NCBI GenBank assembly: GCA_035771165.1
Contig: JAWNZC010000301.1
Coordinates: forward strand, 124,001-188,000
DNA from: Paragorgia papillata
Lineage: Eukaryota; Cnidaria; Anthozoa; Scleralcyonacea; Coralliidae
Direction: 5' to 3'
DNA: 64,000 nucleotides
The stretch's first letter is position 1. Each line of letters opens with the position of its first letter. Below the pieces are notes generated by a model. It did not search any database. It was given only the letters and a program-made list of their open reading frames with translations, and was not told where the DNA came from. The translations under genes were made by a program, and so were the position numbers. Below, piece after piece: positions 1 to 10,600 of this stretch.

Positions 1-510
1 GAAGGGGAGGGCTGATTTTAAAGTTAAATCGCGTGCGCACATAAGTCACTTGACATACGCTGTGTCCCAATGTAATTATTTCACGATTGTCTGAAAATAT
101 TCAATATCAATTAATTGAAAATTACGCACTGCCAAAATAATAAATAACGGATAAAAAGCAAACGGTGGAACTAAAATTACACGGCAGAATTATAAACGAA
201 TTATTTCAACATTTCAATGAACGAGCTTTCGCTGTTGCGAAGACCGCAACAATTGATCAAACGATCGCACGTCTACCTAACCGAATTGACTGTGTGATGA
301 AAGGGAGTCAAAGTGTCAAACAAAATACTAAACCCACACTCATAGGTTGTCAGTGGTTTACTTTTACTATCCGTGTCCACTTCGGTTGTTCTAAATAAGC
401 ACAAAACAGTAGAAACTTGCGTCTTATTTGGCCCGCGTATTAAATGACAACCTAACAAAATAAGCGTAAAGACTGCATTTATAATTAGCTGTGCTATTAT
501 AATGGCTCCT

Positions 511-895
511 GCACAGTACTCCATGCCTTTACTGCGTATTTCCCGCATAAACACGTTCTAAATAACAACTGTCTCTATCACGCTTATGATACAGATAAAG
601 TTCTATATGCTGGTAACATTGAGGTAGCAAAATACCTAACTTAAACCGTATTTTTAACAGTACTCCATCTACGGTATAAATAATATTATAATTAGATTAT
701 CTTTTAACTTATTACCACGAATTTGGTGGAGTACTGTTATTTATCTGAGTAAAAGGGTCTGGACAGCAATAATTCAGCGCTTACAGTGAAGATTAAGTAT
801 ATATCTATCACTTCACCAAAAAAACTGTCTGAAGAAGACTCAGTTCTTTCGAATATAGACCTATTTTAGTGGAGTACTGTAGTGGAGTACTGTGC
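511..895. repeat. Nested inverted repeats inside each satellite A unit
   Basis: An outer inverted pair, gcacagtactcca at 511-523 and tggagtactgtgc at 883-895, encloses an inner pair, taacagtactcca at 655-667 and tggagtactgtta at 727-739. A further direct copy of the tggagtactgt motif lies at about 870-880. The shared core cagtactcca / tggagtactg looks like the termini of a small DNA transposon or MITE inserted into another of the same family before the unit was amplified. The same pattern recurs in the later units. Assignment to a superfamily is not possible from this. Confidence 0.6.
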
Positions 896-1144
896 CGGTC
901 AACCGATACGAATCGGAAACAATCGGAAAATTATTTCACTGATACTAATAGTCATCCCATAGTCGTTAATAGTAACCCTGACCTTCATTGAGTGTGTAAT
1001 CAATAAAAATGTGACCCTGGTATTAATATTTATGACTTGCGCTTATTTCAGACAATCTGAGAATAATTCATTGGGACACTAAAGCATCAATTAGCTTCCT
1101 TCTTGCTTATTTCACTATCGTGGGATAAATAACGTTGCTTTATC

Positions 1145-1250
1145 CCCTCCCCACCCCCCACCAATCAATGTTGATTTCCAGGGGATACTTCTGAGGCCTA
1201 GAAAACAAAAATTATGTCGCAACGTTGATCGGAGGGGGAAGGGGAGGGCT
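1145..1250. repeat. C-run and G-run pair at each satellite A unit boundary
   Basis: A C-rich run (about 1145-1159, ccctccccacccccc) is followed about 70 bp later by a G-rich run (about 1231-1247, ggagggggaaggggagg) on the same strand. The pair recurs near 2380/2470, 4835/4920 and 6075/6165. It can form G-quadruplex or i-motif structures on either strand, or a long imperfect hairpin. This is base-composition evidence only. Confidence 0.45.
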
Positions 1251-3165
1251 GATTTTAAAGTTAAATCGCGTGCGCACATAAGTCACTTGACATACGCTGT
1301 GTCCCAATGTAATTATTTCACGATTGTCTGAAAATATTCAATATCAATTAATTGAAATTACGCACTGCCAAAATAATAAATAACGGATAAAAAGCAAACG
1401 GTGGAACTAAAATTACACGGCAGAATTATAAACGAATTATTTCAACATTTCAATGAACGAGCTTTCGCTGTTGCGAAGACCGCAACAATTGATCAAACGA
1501 TCGCACGTCTACCTAACCGAATTGACTGTGTGATGAAAGGGAGTCAAAGTGTCAAACAAAATACTAAACCCACACTCATAGGTTGTCAGTGGTTTACTTT
1601 TACTATCCGTGTCCACTTCGGTTGTTCTAAATAAGCACAAAACAGTAGAAACTTGCGTCTTATTTGGCCCGCGTATTAAATGACAACCTAACAAAATAAG
1701 CGTAAAGACTGCATTTATAATTAGCTGTGCTATTATAATGGCTCCTGCACAGTACTCCATGCCTTTACTGCGTATTTCCCGCATAAACACGTTCTAAATA
1801 ACAACTGTCTCTATCACGCTTATGATACAGATAAAGTTCTATATGCTGGTAACATTGAGGTAGCAAAATACCTAACTTAAACCGTATTTTTAACAGTACT
1901 CCATCTACGGCATAAATAATATTATAATTAGATTATCTTTTAACTTATTACCACGAATTTGGTGGAGTACTGTTATTTACCTGAGTAAAAGGGTCTGGAC
2001 AGCAATAATTCAGCGCTTACAGTGAAGATTAAGTATATATCTATCACTTCACCAAAAAAACTGTCTGAAGAAGACTCAGTTCTTTCGAATATAGACCTAT
2101 TTTAGTGGAGTACTGTAGTGGAGTACTGTGCCGGTCAACCGATACGAATCGGAAACAATCGGAAAATTATTTCACTGATACTAATAGTCATCCCATAGTC
2201 GTTAATAGTAACCCTGACCTTCATTGAGTGTGTAATCAATACAAATGTGACCCTGGTATTAATATTTATGACTTGCGCTTATTTCAGACAATCTGAGAAT
2301 AATTCATTGGGACACTAAAGCATCAATTAGCTTCCTTCTTGCTTATTTCACTATCGTGGGATAAATAACGTTGCTTTACCCCTCCCCACCCCCCACCAAT
2401 CAATGTTGATTTCCAGGGGATACTTCTGAGGCCTAGAAAACAAAAATTATGTCGCAACGTTGATCGGAGGGGGAAGGGGAGGGCTGATTTTAAAGTTAAA
2501 TCGCGTGCGCACATAAGTCACTTGACATACGCTGTGTCCCAATGTAATTATTTCACGATTGTCTGAAAATATTCAATATCAATTAATTGAAATTACGCAC
2601 TGCCAAAATAATAAATAACGGATAAAAAGCAAACGGTGGAACTAAAATTACACGGCAGAATTATAAACGAATTATTTCAACATTTCAATGAACGAGCTTT
2701 CGCTGTTGCGAAGACCGCAACAATTGATCAAACGATCGCACGTCTACCTAACCGAATTGACTGTGTGATGAAAGGGAGTCAAAGTGTCAAACAAAATACT
2801 AAACCCACACTCATAGGTTGTCAGTGGTTTACTTTTACTATCCGTGTCCACTTCGGTTGTTCTAAATAAGCACAAAACAGTAGAAACTTGCGTCTTATTT
2901 GGCCCGCGTATTAAATGACAACCTAACAAAATAAGCGTAAAGACTGCATTTATAATTAGCTGTGCTATTATAATGGCTCCTGCACAGTACTCCATGCCTT
3001 TACTGCGTATTTCCCGCATAAACACGTTCTAAATAACAACTGTCTCTATCACGCTTATGATACAGATAAAGTTCTATATGCTGGTAACATTGAGGTAGCA
3101 AAATACCTAACTTAAGCCGTATTTTTAACAGTACTCCATCTACGGTATAAATAATATTATAATTA

Positions 3166-4379
3166 ACATACATAACATTGTTTAATCATGATGCAGAAAA
3201 GAAAAAATACAAAAATACATCACGACAGGAAGTAAAGAGGTTAGCCCTATAGAAAACTCCCTAAATAAATAAGTAAGATAAATAGAATAGAAACAAAAAA
3301 TCGAGAAAAAATAAATAAATTATCTAGATGCCTAAATGAAATTTAAGCCTACTTTTAAAAATGTTGAAGCTTTCCGCCTCTACAACAGACGATGGTAAAT
3401 TGTTCCATTTAAGTATAACCCTAACAAAAAATGAAAATTTGTAACAGTTTACTCTAGCAAGCTTAGTGTATAGTTTATATTTATGGTTTGATCGTGTGGT
3501 GGATAGTTTTGTGAACTCGAAGAAATCCTCAAAACGTAAATGACTTAATCCAAATACTATTTTATAACACTCAATGAGAGTGAAGTAATCTCGTCGCACT
3601 GACAAAGTTGGCCATTGCAGTATCTTACAGCGGTCTTCATAATACATATCGCCTCTGCGTTGGTTTAGAGCCATTCGAGATGCTCTTCTCTGAACTTTTT
3701 CCAGTGCATGAACGTCCTTAACAAGATGTGGACACCAGACGGGCACTGCGTATTCTAAAATTGGTCTAAACCAGGGATAAGTATAATAACGAAAAAACTC
3801 TATGGTTTTAAGGTGCCTACTGTTACGTTTGATAACTCCCAGAACCTTGTTAGCTTTGTTTACTGTGATGTCGACATGTTCACTCCATTTAAGGTCATAT
3901 GATATTGTAATCCCAAGGTCTTTACAACTTTTCACAACTTTCAATGTATCTCCAAGTGAATATGATGGAGTAGATATATCTCGCGCATGAGTAATTCTCA
4001 TGATCTCACATTTCTTAATATTAAACTTTAACTGCCATAGTTTAGTCCAATCACTCAAAGAGTCGAGATCTGTTTGCAAAGCTTGAGCATCCTGGCCAAG
4101 GTTTTTCATTTCTCTGTAGATTTTAGTGTCATCTGCATACAGTTTAGCTTTAGATGTAATACCATTAGTCATATCGTTAATGTATATCAAAAATAATATT
4201 GGCCCAAGAATTGTCCCTTGAGGAGTTCCAGATGTTACAGGTGACCATTCAGAACAAGTTCCGCGGATTACAACACGTTGCAGTCGATGTGTAAGAAAAT
4301 CTCTCAACCAGGCCAGCAAACTACCATCAATACCATAACTGCTGAGTTTTAAAAGGAGTCTCTCATGAGGAACACTGTC
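3166..4379 (-). mobile_element. 5'-truncated non-LTR retrotransposon (Jockey/CR1 group)
   Basis: A 1214-bp insertion interrupts the third satellite A unit. The flanks rejoin exactly into the sequence seen in the other units if the insert and one copy of aatta are removed, giving a 5-bp target-site duplication at 3161-3165 and 4380-4384. The element lies on the minus strand. Its 5' end falls inside the reverse transcriptase domain, as expected from incomplete target-primed reverse transcription, and its 3' end (3166-3323) is a short untranslated stretch without an obvious poly(A) tail, ending in a short atgt-rich segment. It is absent from the other units, so it arrived after the array had amplified. 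Confidence 0.88.
3324..4379 (-). CDS. Reverse transcriptase C-terminal part (partial, 5'-truncated)
   Basis: The minus-strand frame is open from the insertion edge at 4379 to the stop at 3324, about 350 codons, so the start codon is missing because the element is truncated. Recognisable reverse transcriptase blocks follow in order: the DSVPHERLL segment, SGTPQGTILGPILFLIYIND (the PQG block), the catalytic LYADDTKIY block, then KDLGI and the ILEYAVPVWCP segment typical of the thumb of Jockey/CR1-type enzymes. The endonuclease domain and the first fingers blocks are lacking, so no autonomous activity is expected. The frame has no stops, which suggests a recent insertion. Confidence 0.88.
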   Translation of the reverse strand, partial: DSVPHERLLLKLSSYGIDGSLLAWLRDFLTHRLQRVVIRGTCSEWSPVTSGTPQGTILGPILFLIYINDMTNGITSKAKLYADDTKIYREMKNLGQDAQALQTDLDSLSDWTKLWQLKFNIKKCEIMRITHARDISTPSYSLGDTLKVVKSCKDLGITISYDLKWSEHVDITVNKANKVLGVIKRNSRHLKTIEFFRYYTYPWFRPILEYAVPVWCPHLVKDVHALEKVQRRASRMALNQRRGDMYYEDRCKILQWPTLSVRRDYFTLIECYKIVFGLSHLRFEDFFEFTKLSTTRSNHKYKLYTKLARVNCYKFSFFVRVILKWNNLPSSVVEAESFNIFKSRLKFHLGI

Positions 4380-6239
4380 AATTAGATTATCTTTTAACTT
4401 ATTACCACGAATTTGGTGAAGTACTGTTATTTATCTGAGTAAAAGGGTCTGGACAGCAATAATTCAGCGCTTACAGTGAAGATTAAGTATATATCTATGA
4501 CTTCACCAAAAAAACTGTCTGAAGAAGACTCAGTTCTTTCGAATATAGACCTATTTTAGTGGAGTACTGTAGTGGAGTACTGTGCCGGTCAACCGATACG
4601 AATCGGAAACAATCGGAAAATTATTTCACTGATACTAATAGTCATCCCATAGTCGTTAATAGTAACCCTGACCTTCATTGAGTGTGTAATCAATAAAAAT
4701 GTGACCCTGGTATTAATATTTATGACTTGCGCTTATTTCAGACAATCTGAGAATAATTCATTGGGACACTAAAGCATCAATTAGCTTCCTTCTTGCTTAT
4801 TTCACTATCGTGGGATAAATAACGTTGCTTTACCCCTCCCCACCCCCCACCAATCAATGTTGATTTCCAGGGGATACTTCTGAGGCCTAGAAAACAAAAA
4901 TTATGTCGCAACGTTGATCGGAGGGGGAAGGGGAGGGCTGATTTTAAAGTTAAATCGCGTGCGCACATAAGTCACTTGACATACGCTGTGTCCCAATGTA
5001 ATTATTTCAACGATTGTCTGAAAATATTCAATATCAATTAATTGAAATTACGCACTGCCAAAATAATAAATAACGGATAAAAAGCAAACGGTGGAACTAA
5101 AATTACAACGGCAGAATTATAAACGAATTATTTCAACATTTCAATTAACGAGCTTTCGCTGTTGCGAAGACCGCAACAATTGATCAAACGATCGCACGTC
5201 TACCTAACCGAATTGACTGTGTGATGAAAGGGAGTCAAAGTGTCAAACAAAATACTAAACCCACACTCATAGGTTGTCAGTGGTTTACTTTTACTATCCG
5301 TGTCCACTTCGGTTGTTCTAAATAAGCACAAAACAGTAGAAACTTGCGTCTTATTTGGCCCGCGTATTAAATGACAACCTAACAAAATAAGCGTAAAGAC
5401 TGCATTTATAATTAGCTGTGGCTATTATAATGGCTCCTGCACAGTACTCCATGCCTTTACTGCGTATTTTCCCGCATAAACACGTTCTAAATAACAACTG
5501 TCTCTATCACGCTTATGATACAGATAAAGTTCTATATGCTGGTAACATTGAGGTAGCAAAATACCTAACTTAAACCGTATTTTTAACAGTACTCCATCTA
5601 CGGTATAAATAATATTATAATTAGATTATCTTTTAACTTATTACCACGAATTTGGTGAAGTACTGTTATTTATCTGAGTAAAAGGGTCTGGACAGCAATA
5701 ATTCAGCGCTTACAGTGAAGATTAAGTATATATCTATCACTTCACCAAAAAAACTGTCTGAAGAAGACTCAGTTCTTTCGAATATAGACCTATTTTAGTG
5801 GAGTACTGTAGTGGAGTACTGTGCCGGTCAACCGATACGAATCGGAAACAATCGGAAAATTATTTCACTGATACTAATAGTCATCCCATAGTCGTTAATA
5901 GTAACCCTGACCTTCATTGAGTGTGTAATCAATAAAAATGTGACCCTGGTATTAATATTTATGACTTGCGCTTATTTCAGACAATCTGAGAATAATTCAT
6001 TGGGACACTAAAGCATCAATTAGCTTCCTTCTTGCTTATTTCACTATCGTGGGATAAATAACGTTGCTTTACCCCTCCCCACCCCCCACCAATCAATGTT
6101 GATTTCCAGGGGATACTTCTGAGGCCTAGAAAACAAAAATTATGTCGCAACGTTGATCGGAGGGGGAAGGGAGGGCACATTTTAAAGTTAAATCGCGTGC
6201 GCACATAAGTCACTTGACATACGCTGTGTCCCAATGTAA

Positions 6240-6270
6240 TTATTCCACGATTGTAGCAAAACAACACATT
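6240..6270. other. Junction of satellite A and satellite B
   Basis: Satellite A reads normally to cacgattgt (ending at 6254), where other copies continue with ctgaaaatattc. Here it passes directly into agcaaaacaacac of satellite B. The last A unit also differs from the others just before the junction (gagggcacat instead of gagggctgat). No target duplication or spacer is visible, so the join looks like a recombination breakpoint rather than a transposition. Confidence 0.75.
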
Positions 6271-7609
6271 TGGAATGATTCCCTCAACTTTTCAATTTTG
6301 GCAGTTTTGCCACGTTCAAAATGTTGAAAAACGCTTATCTCACCATTCTGAGTCGAAAAAAGTTTTTTGCCGAATAGGACTCCAAGTGCCAAATTATCGG
6401 TGAAAATGATGTTTCTGACCAGAAACTAGCAAAACAACACATTTGGAATGATTCCCTCAACTTTTCAATTTTGCCACGTTCAAAATGTTGAAAAACACTT
6501 ATCTCGCCATTCTGAGTCGAAAAAAGTTTTTTTGCCGAATAGGACTCCAAGTGCCAAATTATCGGTGAAAATGATGTTTCTGACCAGAAACTAGCAAAAC
6601 AACACATTTGGAATGATTCCCTCAACTTTCCAATTTTGCCACGTTCAAAATGTTGAAAAACACTTATCTCGCCATTCTGAGTCGAAAAAAGTTTTTTGCC
6701 GAATAGGACTCCAAATGCCAAATTATCGGTGAAAATGATGTTTCTGACCAGAAACTAGCAAAACAACACATTTGGAATGATTCCCTCAACTTTTCAATTT
6801 TGGCAGTTTTGCCACGTTCAAAATGTTGAAAAACGCTGATCTGGCCATTCTGAGTCGAAAAAAGTTTTTTGCCGAATAGGACTCCAAATGCCAAATTATC
6901 GGTGAAAATGATGTTTCTGACCAGAAACTAGCAAAACAACACATTTGGAATGATTCCCTCAACTTTTCAATTTTGGCAGTTTTGCCACGTTCAAAATGTT
7001 GAAAAACGCTTATCTCACCATTCTGAGTCGAAAAAAAGTTTTTTCACCGAATAAGACTCCAAGTGCCAAATTATCGGTGAAAATAATGTTTCTGACCAGA
7101 AACTAGCAAAACAACACATTTGGAATGATTCCCTCAACTTTTCAATTTTGGCAGTTTTGTCACGTTCAAAATGTTGAAAAACGCTTATCTCGCCATTCTG
7201 AGTCGAAAAAAGTTTTTTTCCGAATAAGACTCCAAGTGCCAAATTATCGGTGAAAATGATGTTTCTGACCAGAAACTAGCAAAACAACACATTTGGAATG
7301 ATTCCCTCAACTTTTCAATTTTGCCACGTTCAAAATGTTGAAAAACACTTATCTCGCCATTCTGAGTCGAAAAAAGTTTTTTGCCGAATAGGACTTCAAA
7401 TGCCAAATTATCGGTGAAAATGATGTTTCTGAGCAGAAACTAGCAAAACAACACATTTGGAATGATTCCCTCAACTTTTCAATTTTGGCAGTTTTGCCAC
7501 GTTCAAAATGTTGAAAAACGCTGATCTGGCCATTCTGAGTCGAAAAAAGTTTTTTGCCGAATAGGACTCCAAATGCCAAATTATCGGTGAAAATGATGTT
7601 TCAAACCAG

Positions 7610-10600
7610 AAACTAGCAAAACAACACATTTGGAATGATTCCCTCAACTTTCCAATTTTGCAACGTTCAAAATGTTGAAAAACGCTTATCTCGCCATTCT
7701 GAGTCGAAAAAAGTTTTTTGCCGAATAGGACTCCAAATGCCAAATTATCGGTGAAAATGATGTTTCTGACCAGAAACTAGATAAACAACTCATTTGGAAT
7801 GATTCCCTCAACTTTTCAATTTTGGCAGTTTTGCCAAGTTCAAAATGTTGAAAAACGCTTATCTCACCATTCTGAGTCGAAAAAAGTTTTTTGCCGAATA
7901 GGACTCCAAGTGCCAAATTATCGGTGAAAATGATGTTTCTGACCAGAAACTAGCAAAACAACACATTTGGAATGATTCCCTCAACTTTTCAATTTTGGCA
8001 GTTTTGCCACGTTCAAAATGTTGAAAAACGCTTATCTCACCATTCTGAGTCGAAAAAAGTTTTTCACCGAATAAGACTCCAAGTGCCAAATTATCGGTGA
8101 AAATAATGTTTCTGACCAGAAACTAGCAAAACAACACATTTGGAATGATTCCCTCAACTTTTCAATTTTGGCAGTTTTGCCACGTTCAAAATGTTGAAAA
8201 ACGCTGATCTGGCCATTCTGAGTCGAAAAAAGTTTTTTGCCGAATAGGACTCCAAATGCCAAATTATCGGTGAAAATGATGTTTCTGACCAGAAACTAGC
8301 AAAACAACACATTTGGAATGATTCCCTCAACTTTTCAATTTTGGCAGTTTTGCCACGTTCAAAATGTTGAAAAACGCTTATCTCACCATTCTGAGTCGAA
8401 AAAAGTTTTCTCCCGAATAAGACTCCAAGTGCCAAATTATCGGTGAAAATGATGTTTCTGACCAGAAACGAGCAAAACAACACATTTGGAATGATTCCCT
8501 CAACAACACCAATTTTAGCAGTTTTGCCATGTTCAAAATGTTGAAAAACGCTTATCTCGCCATTCTGAGTCGAAAAAAGTTTTTTTGCGAATAAGACTCC
8601 AAGTGCCAAATTATCGGTGAAAATGATGTTTCTGACCAGAAACTAGCAAAACAACACATTTGGAATGATTCCCTCAACTTTCCAATTTTGCCACGTTCAA
8701 AATGTTGAAAAACGCTTATCTCGCCATTCTGAGTCGAAAAAAGTTTTTTGCCGAATAGGACTCCAAATGCCAAATTATCGGTGAAAATGATGTTTCTGAC
8801 CAGAAACTAGCAAAACAACACATTTGGAATGATTCCCTCAACTTTTCAATTTTGGCAGTTTTGCCATGTTCAAATGTTGAAAAACGCTTATCTCGCCATT
8901 CTGAGTCGAAAAAAGTTTTTTTCCGAATAAGACTCCAAGTGCCAAATTATCGGTGAAAATGATGTTTCTGACCAGAAACTAGGAAAACAACACGTTTGGA
9001 ATGATTCCCTCAACTTTCCAATTTTGCCACGTTCAAAATGTTGAAAAAGGCTTATTTCGCCATTCTGAGTCGAAAAAAGTTTTTTTCCGAATAAGACTCC
9101 AAGTGCCAAATAATCGGTGAAAATGATGTTTCTGACCAGAAACTAGGAAAACAACACGTTTGGAATGATTCCCTCAACTTTCCAATTTTGCCACGTTCAA
9201 AATGTTGAAAAAGGCTTATCTCGCCATTCTGAGTCGAAAAAAGTTTTTTTCCGAATAGGACTCCAAATGCCAAATTATCGGTGAAAATGATGTTTCTGAC
9301 CAGAAACTAGCAAAACAACACATTCGGAATGATTCCCTCAACTTTTCAATTTTGGCAGTTTTGCCACGTTCAAAATGTTGAAAAACGCTTATCTCGCCAT
9401 TCTGAGTTGAAAAAAGTTTTTTACCGAATAAGACTCCAATTGCCAAATTATCGGTGAAAATGATGTTTCTGACCAGAAACTAGCAAAACAACACATTTGG
9501 AATGATTCCCTCAACTTTTCAATTTTGGCAGTTTTGCCACGTTCAAAATGTTGAGAAACGCTTATCTCACCATTCTGAGTCGAAAAAAGTTTTTCACCGA
9601 ATAAGACTCCAAGTGCCAAATTATCGGTGAAAATAATGTTTCTGACCAGAAACGAGCAAAACAACACATTTGGAATGATTCCCTCAACAACACCAATTTT
9701 AGCAGTTTTGCCACGTTCAAAATGTTGAAAAACGCTTATCTCGCCATTCTGAGTCAAAAAAAGTTTTTTTCCGAATAAGACTCCAAGTGCCAAATTATCG
9801 GTGAAAATGATGTTTCTGACCAGAAACTAGGAAAACAACACATTTGGAATGATTCCCTCAACTTTCCAATTTTACCACGTTCAAAATGTTGAAAAACACT
9901 TATCTCGCCATTCTGAGTCGAAAAAAGTTTTTTGCCGAATAGGACTCCAAATGCCAAATTAACGGTGAAAATGATGTTTCTGACCAGAAACTAGCAAAAC
10001 AACACATTTGGAATGATTCCCTCAACTTTTCAATTTTGGCAGTTTTGCCACGTTCAAAATGTTGAGAAACGCTTATCTCACCATTCTGAGTCGAAAAAAG
10101 TTTTTCACCGAATAAGACTCCAAGTGCCAAATTATCGGTGAAAATAATGTTTCTGACCAGAAACGAGCAAAACAACACATTTGGAATGATTCCCTCAACA
10201 ACACCAATTTTAGCAGTTTTGCCACGTTCAAAATGTTGAAAAACGCTTATCTCGCCATTCTGAGTCAAAAAAAGTTTTTTTCCGAATAAGACTCCAAGTG
10301 CCAAATTATCGGTGAAAATGATGTTTCTGACCAGAAACTAGGAAAACAACACATTTGGAATGATTCCCTCAACTTTCCAATTTTACCACGTTCAAAATGT
10401 TGAAAAACGCTGATCTGGCCATTCTGAGTCGAAAAAAGTTTTTTGCCGAATAGGACTCCAAATTCCAAATTATCGGTGAAAATGATGTTTCTGACCAGAA
10501 ACTAGCAAAACAACACATTTGGAATGATTCCCTCAACTTTTCAATTTTGGCAGTTTTGCCACGTTCAAAATGTTGAGAAACGCTTATCTTACCATTCTGA

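Larger units (their letters stand above)
1..6254. repeat. Satellite A: tandem array of a ~1.24-kb repeat
   Basis: The same ~1235-1237-bp unit recurs head to tail. Using the motif gaaggggagg as a phase mark, units begin at 1, 1238, 2473, 4927 and about 6166. The third unit is lengthened by an inserted retrotransposon; without the insert and its target duplication its length is again 1235 bp. The fifth unit stops after about 89 bp at 6254, where satellite B begins. Units differ by scattered single bases and 1-bp indels, so the array is recent or homogenised. I see no gene: the short open frames recur identically in each copy and have no recognisable protein features. Confidence 0.95.

Noticed and set aside
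165..3025. Identical 77- and 93-codon frames on opposite strands in each satellite A unit
   Set aside because: They overlap each other, occur only as part of the repeat, and show no protein features.
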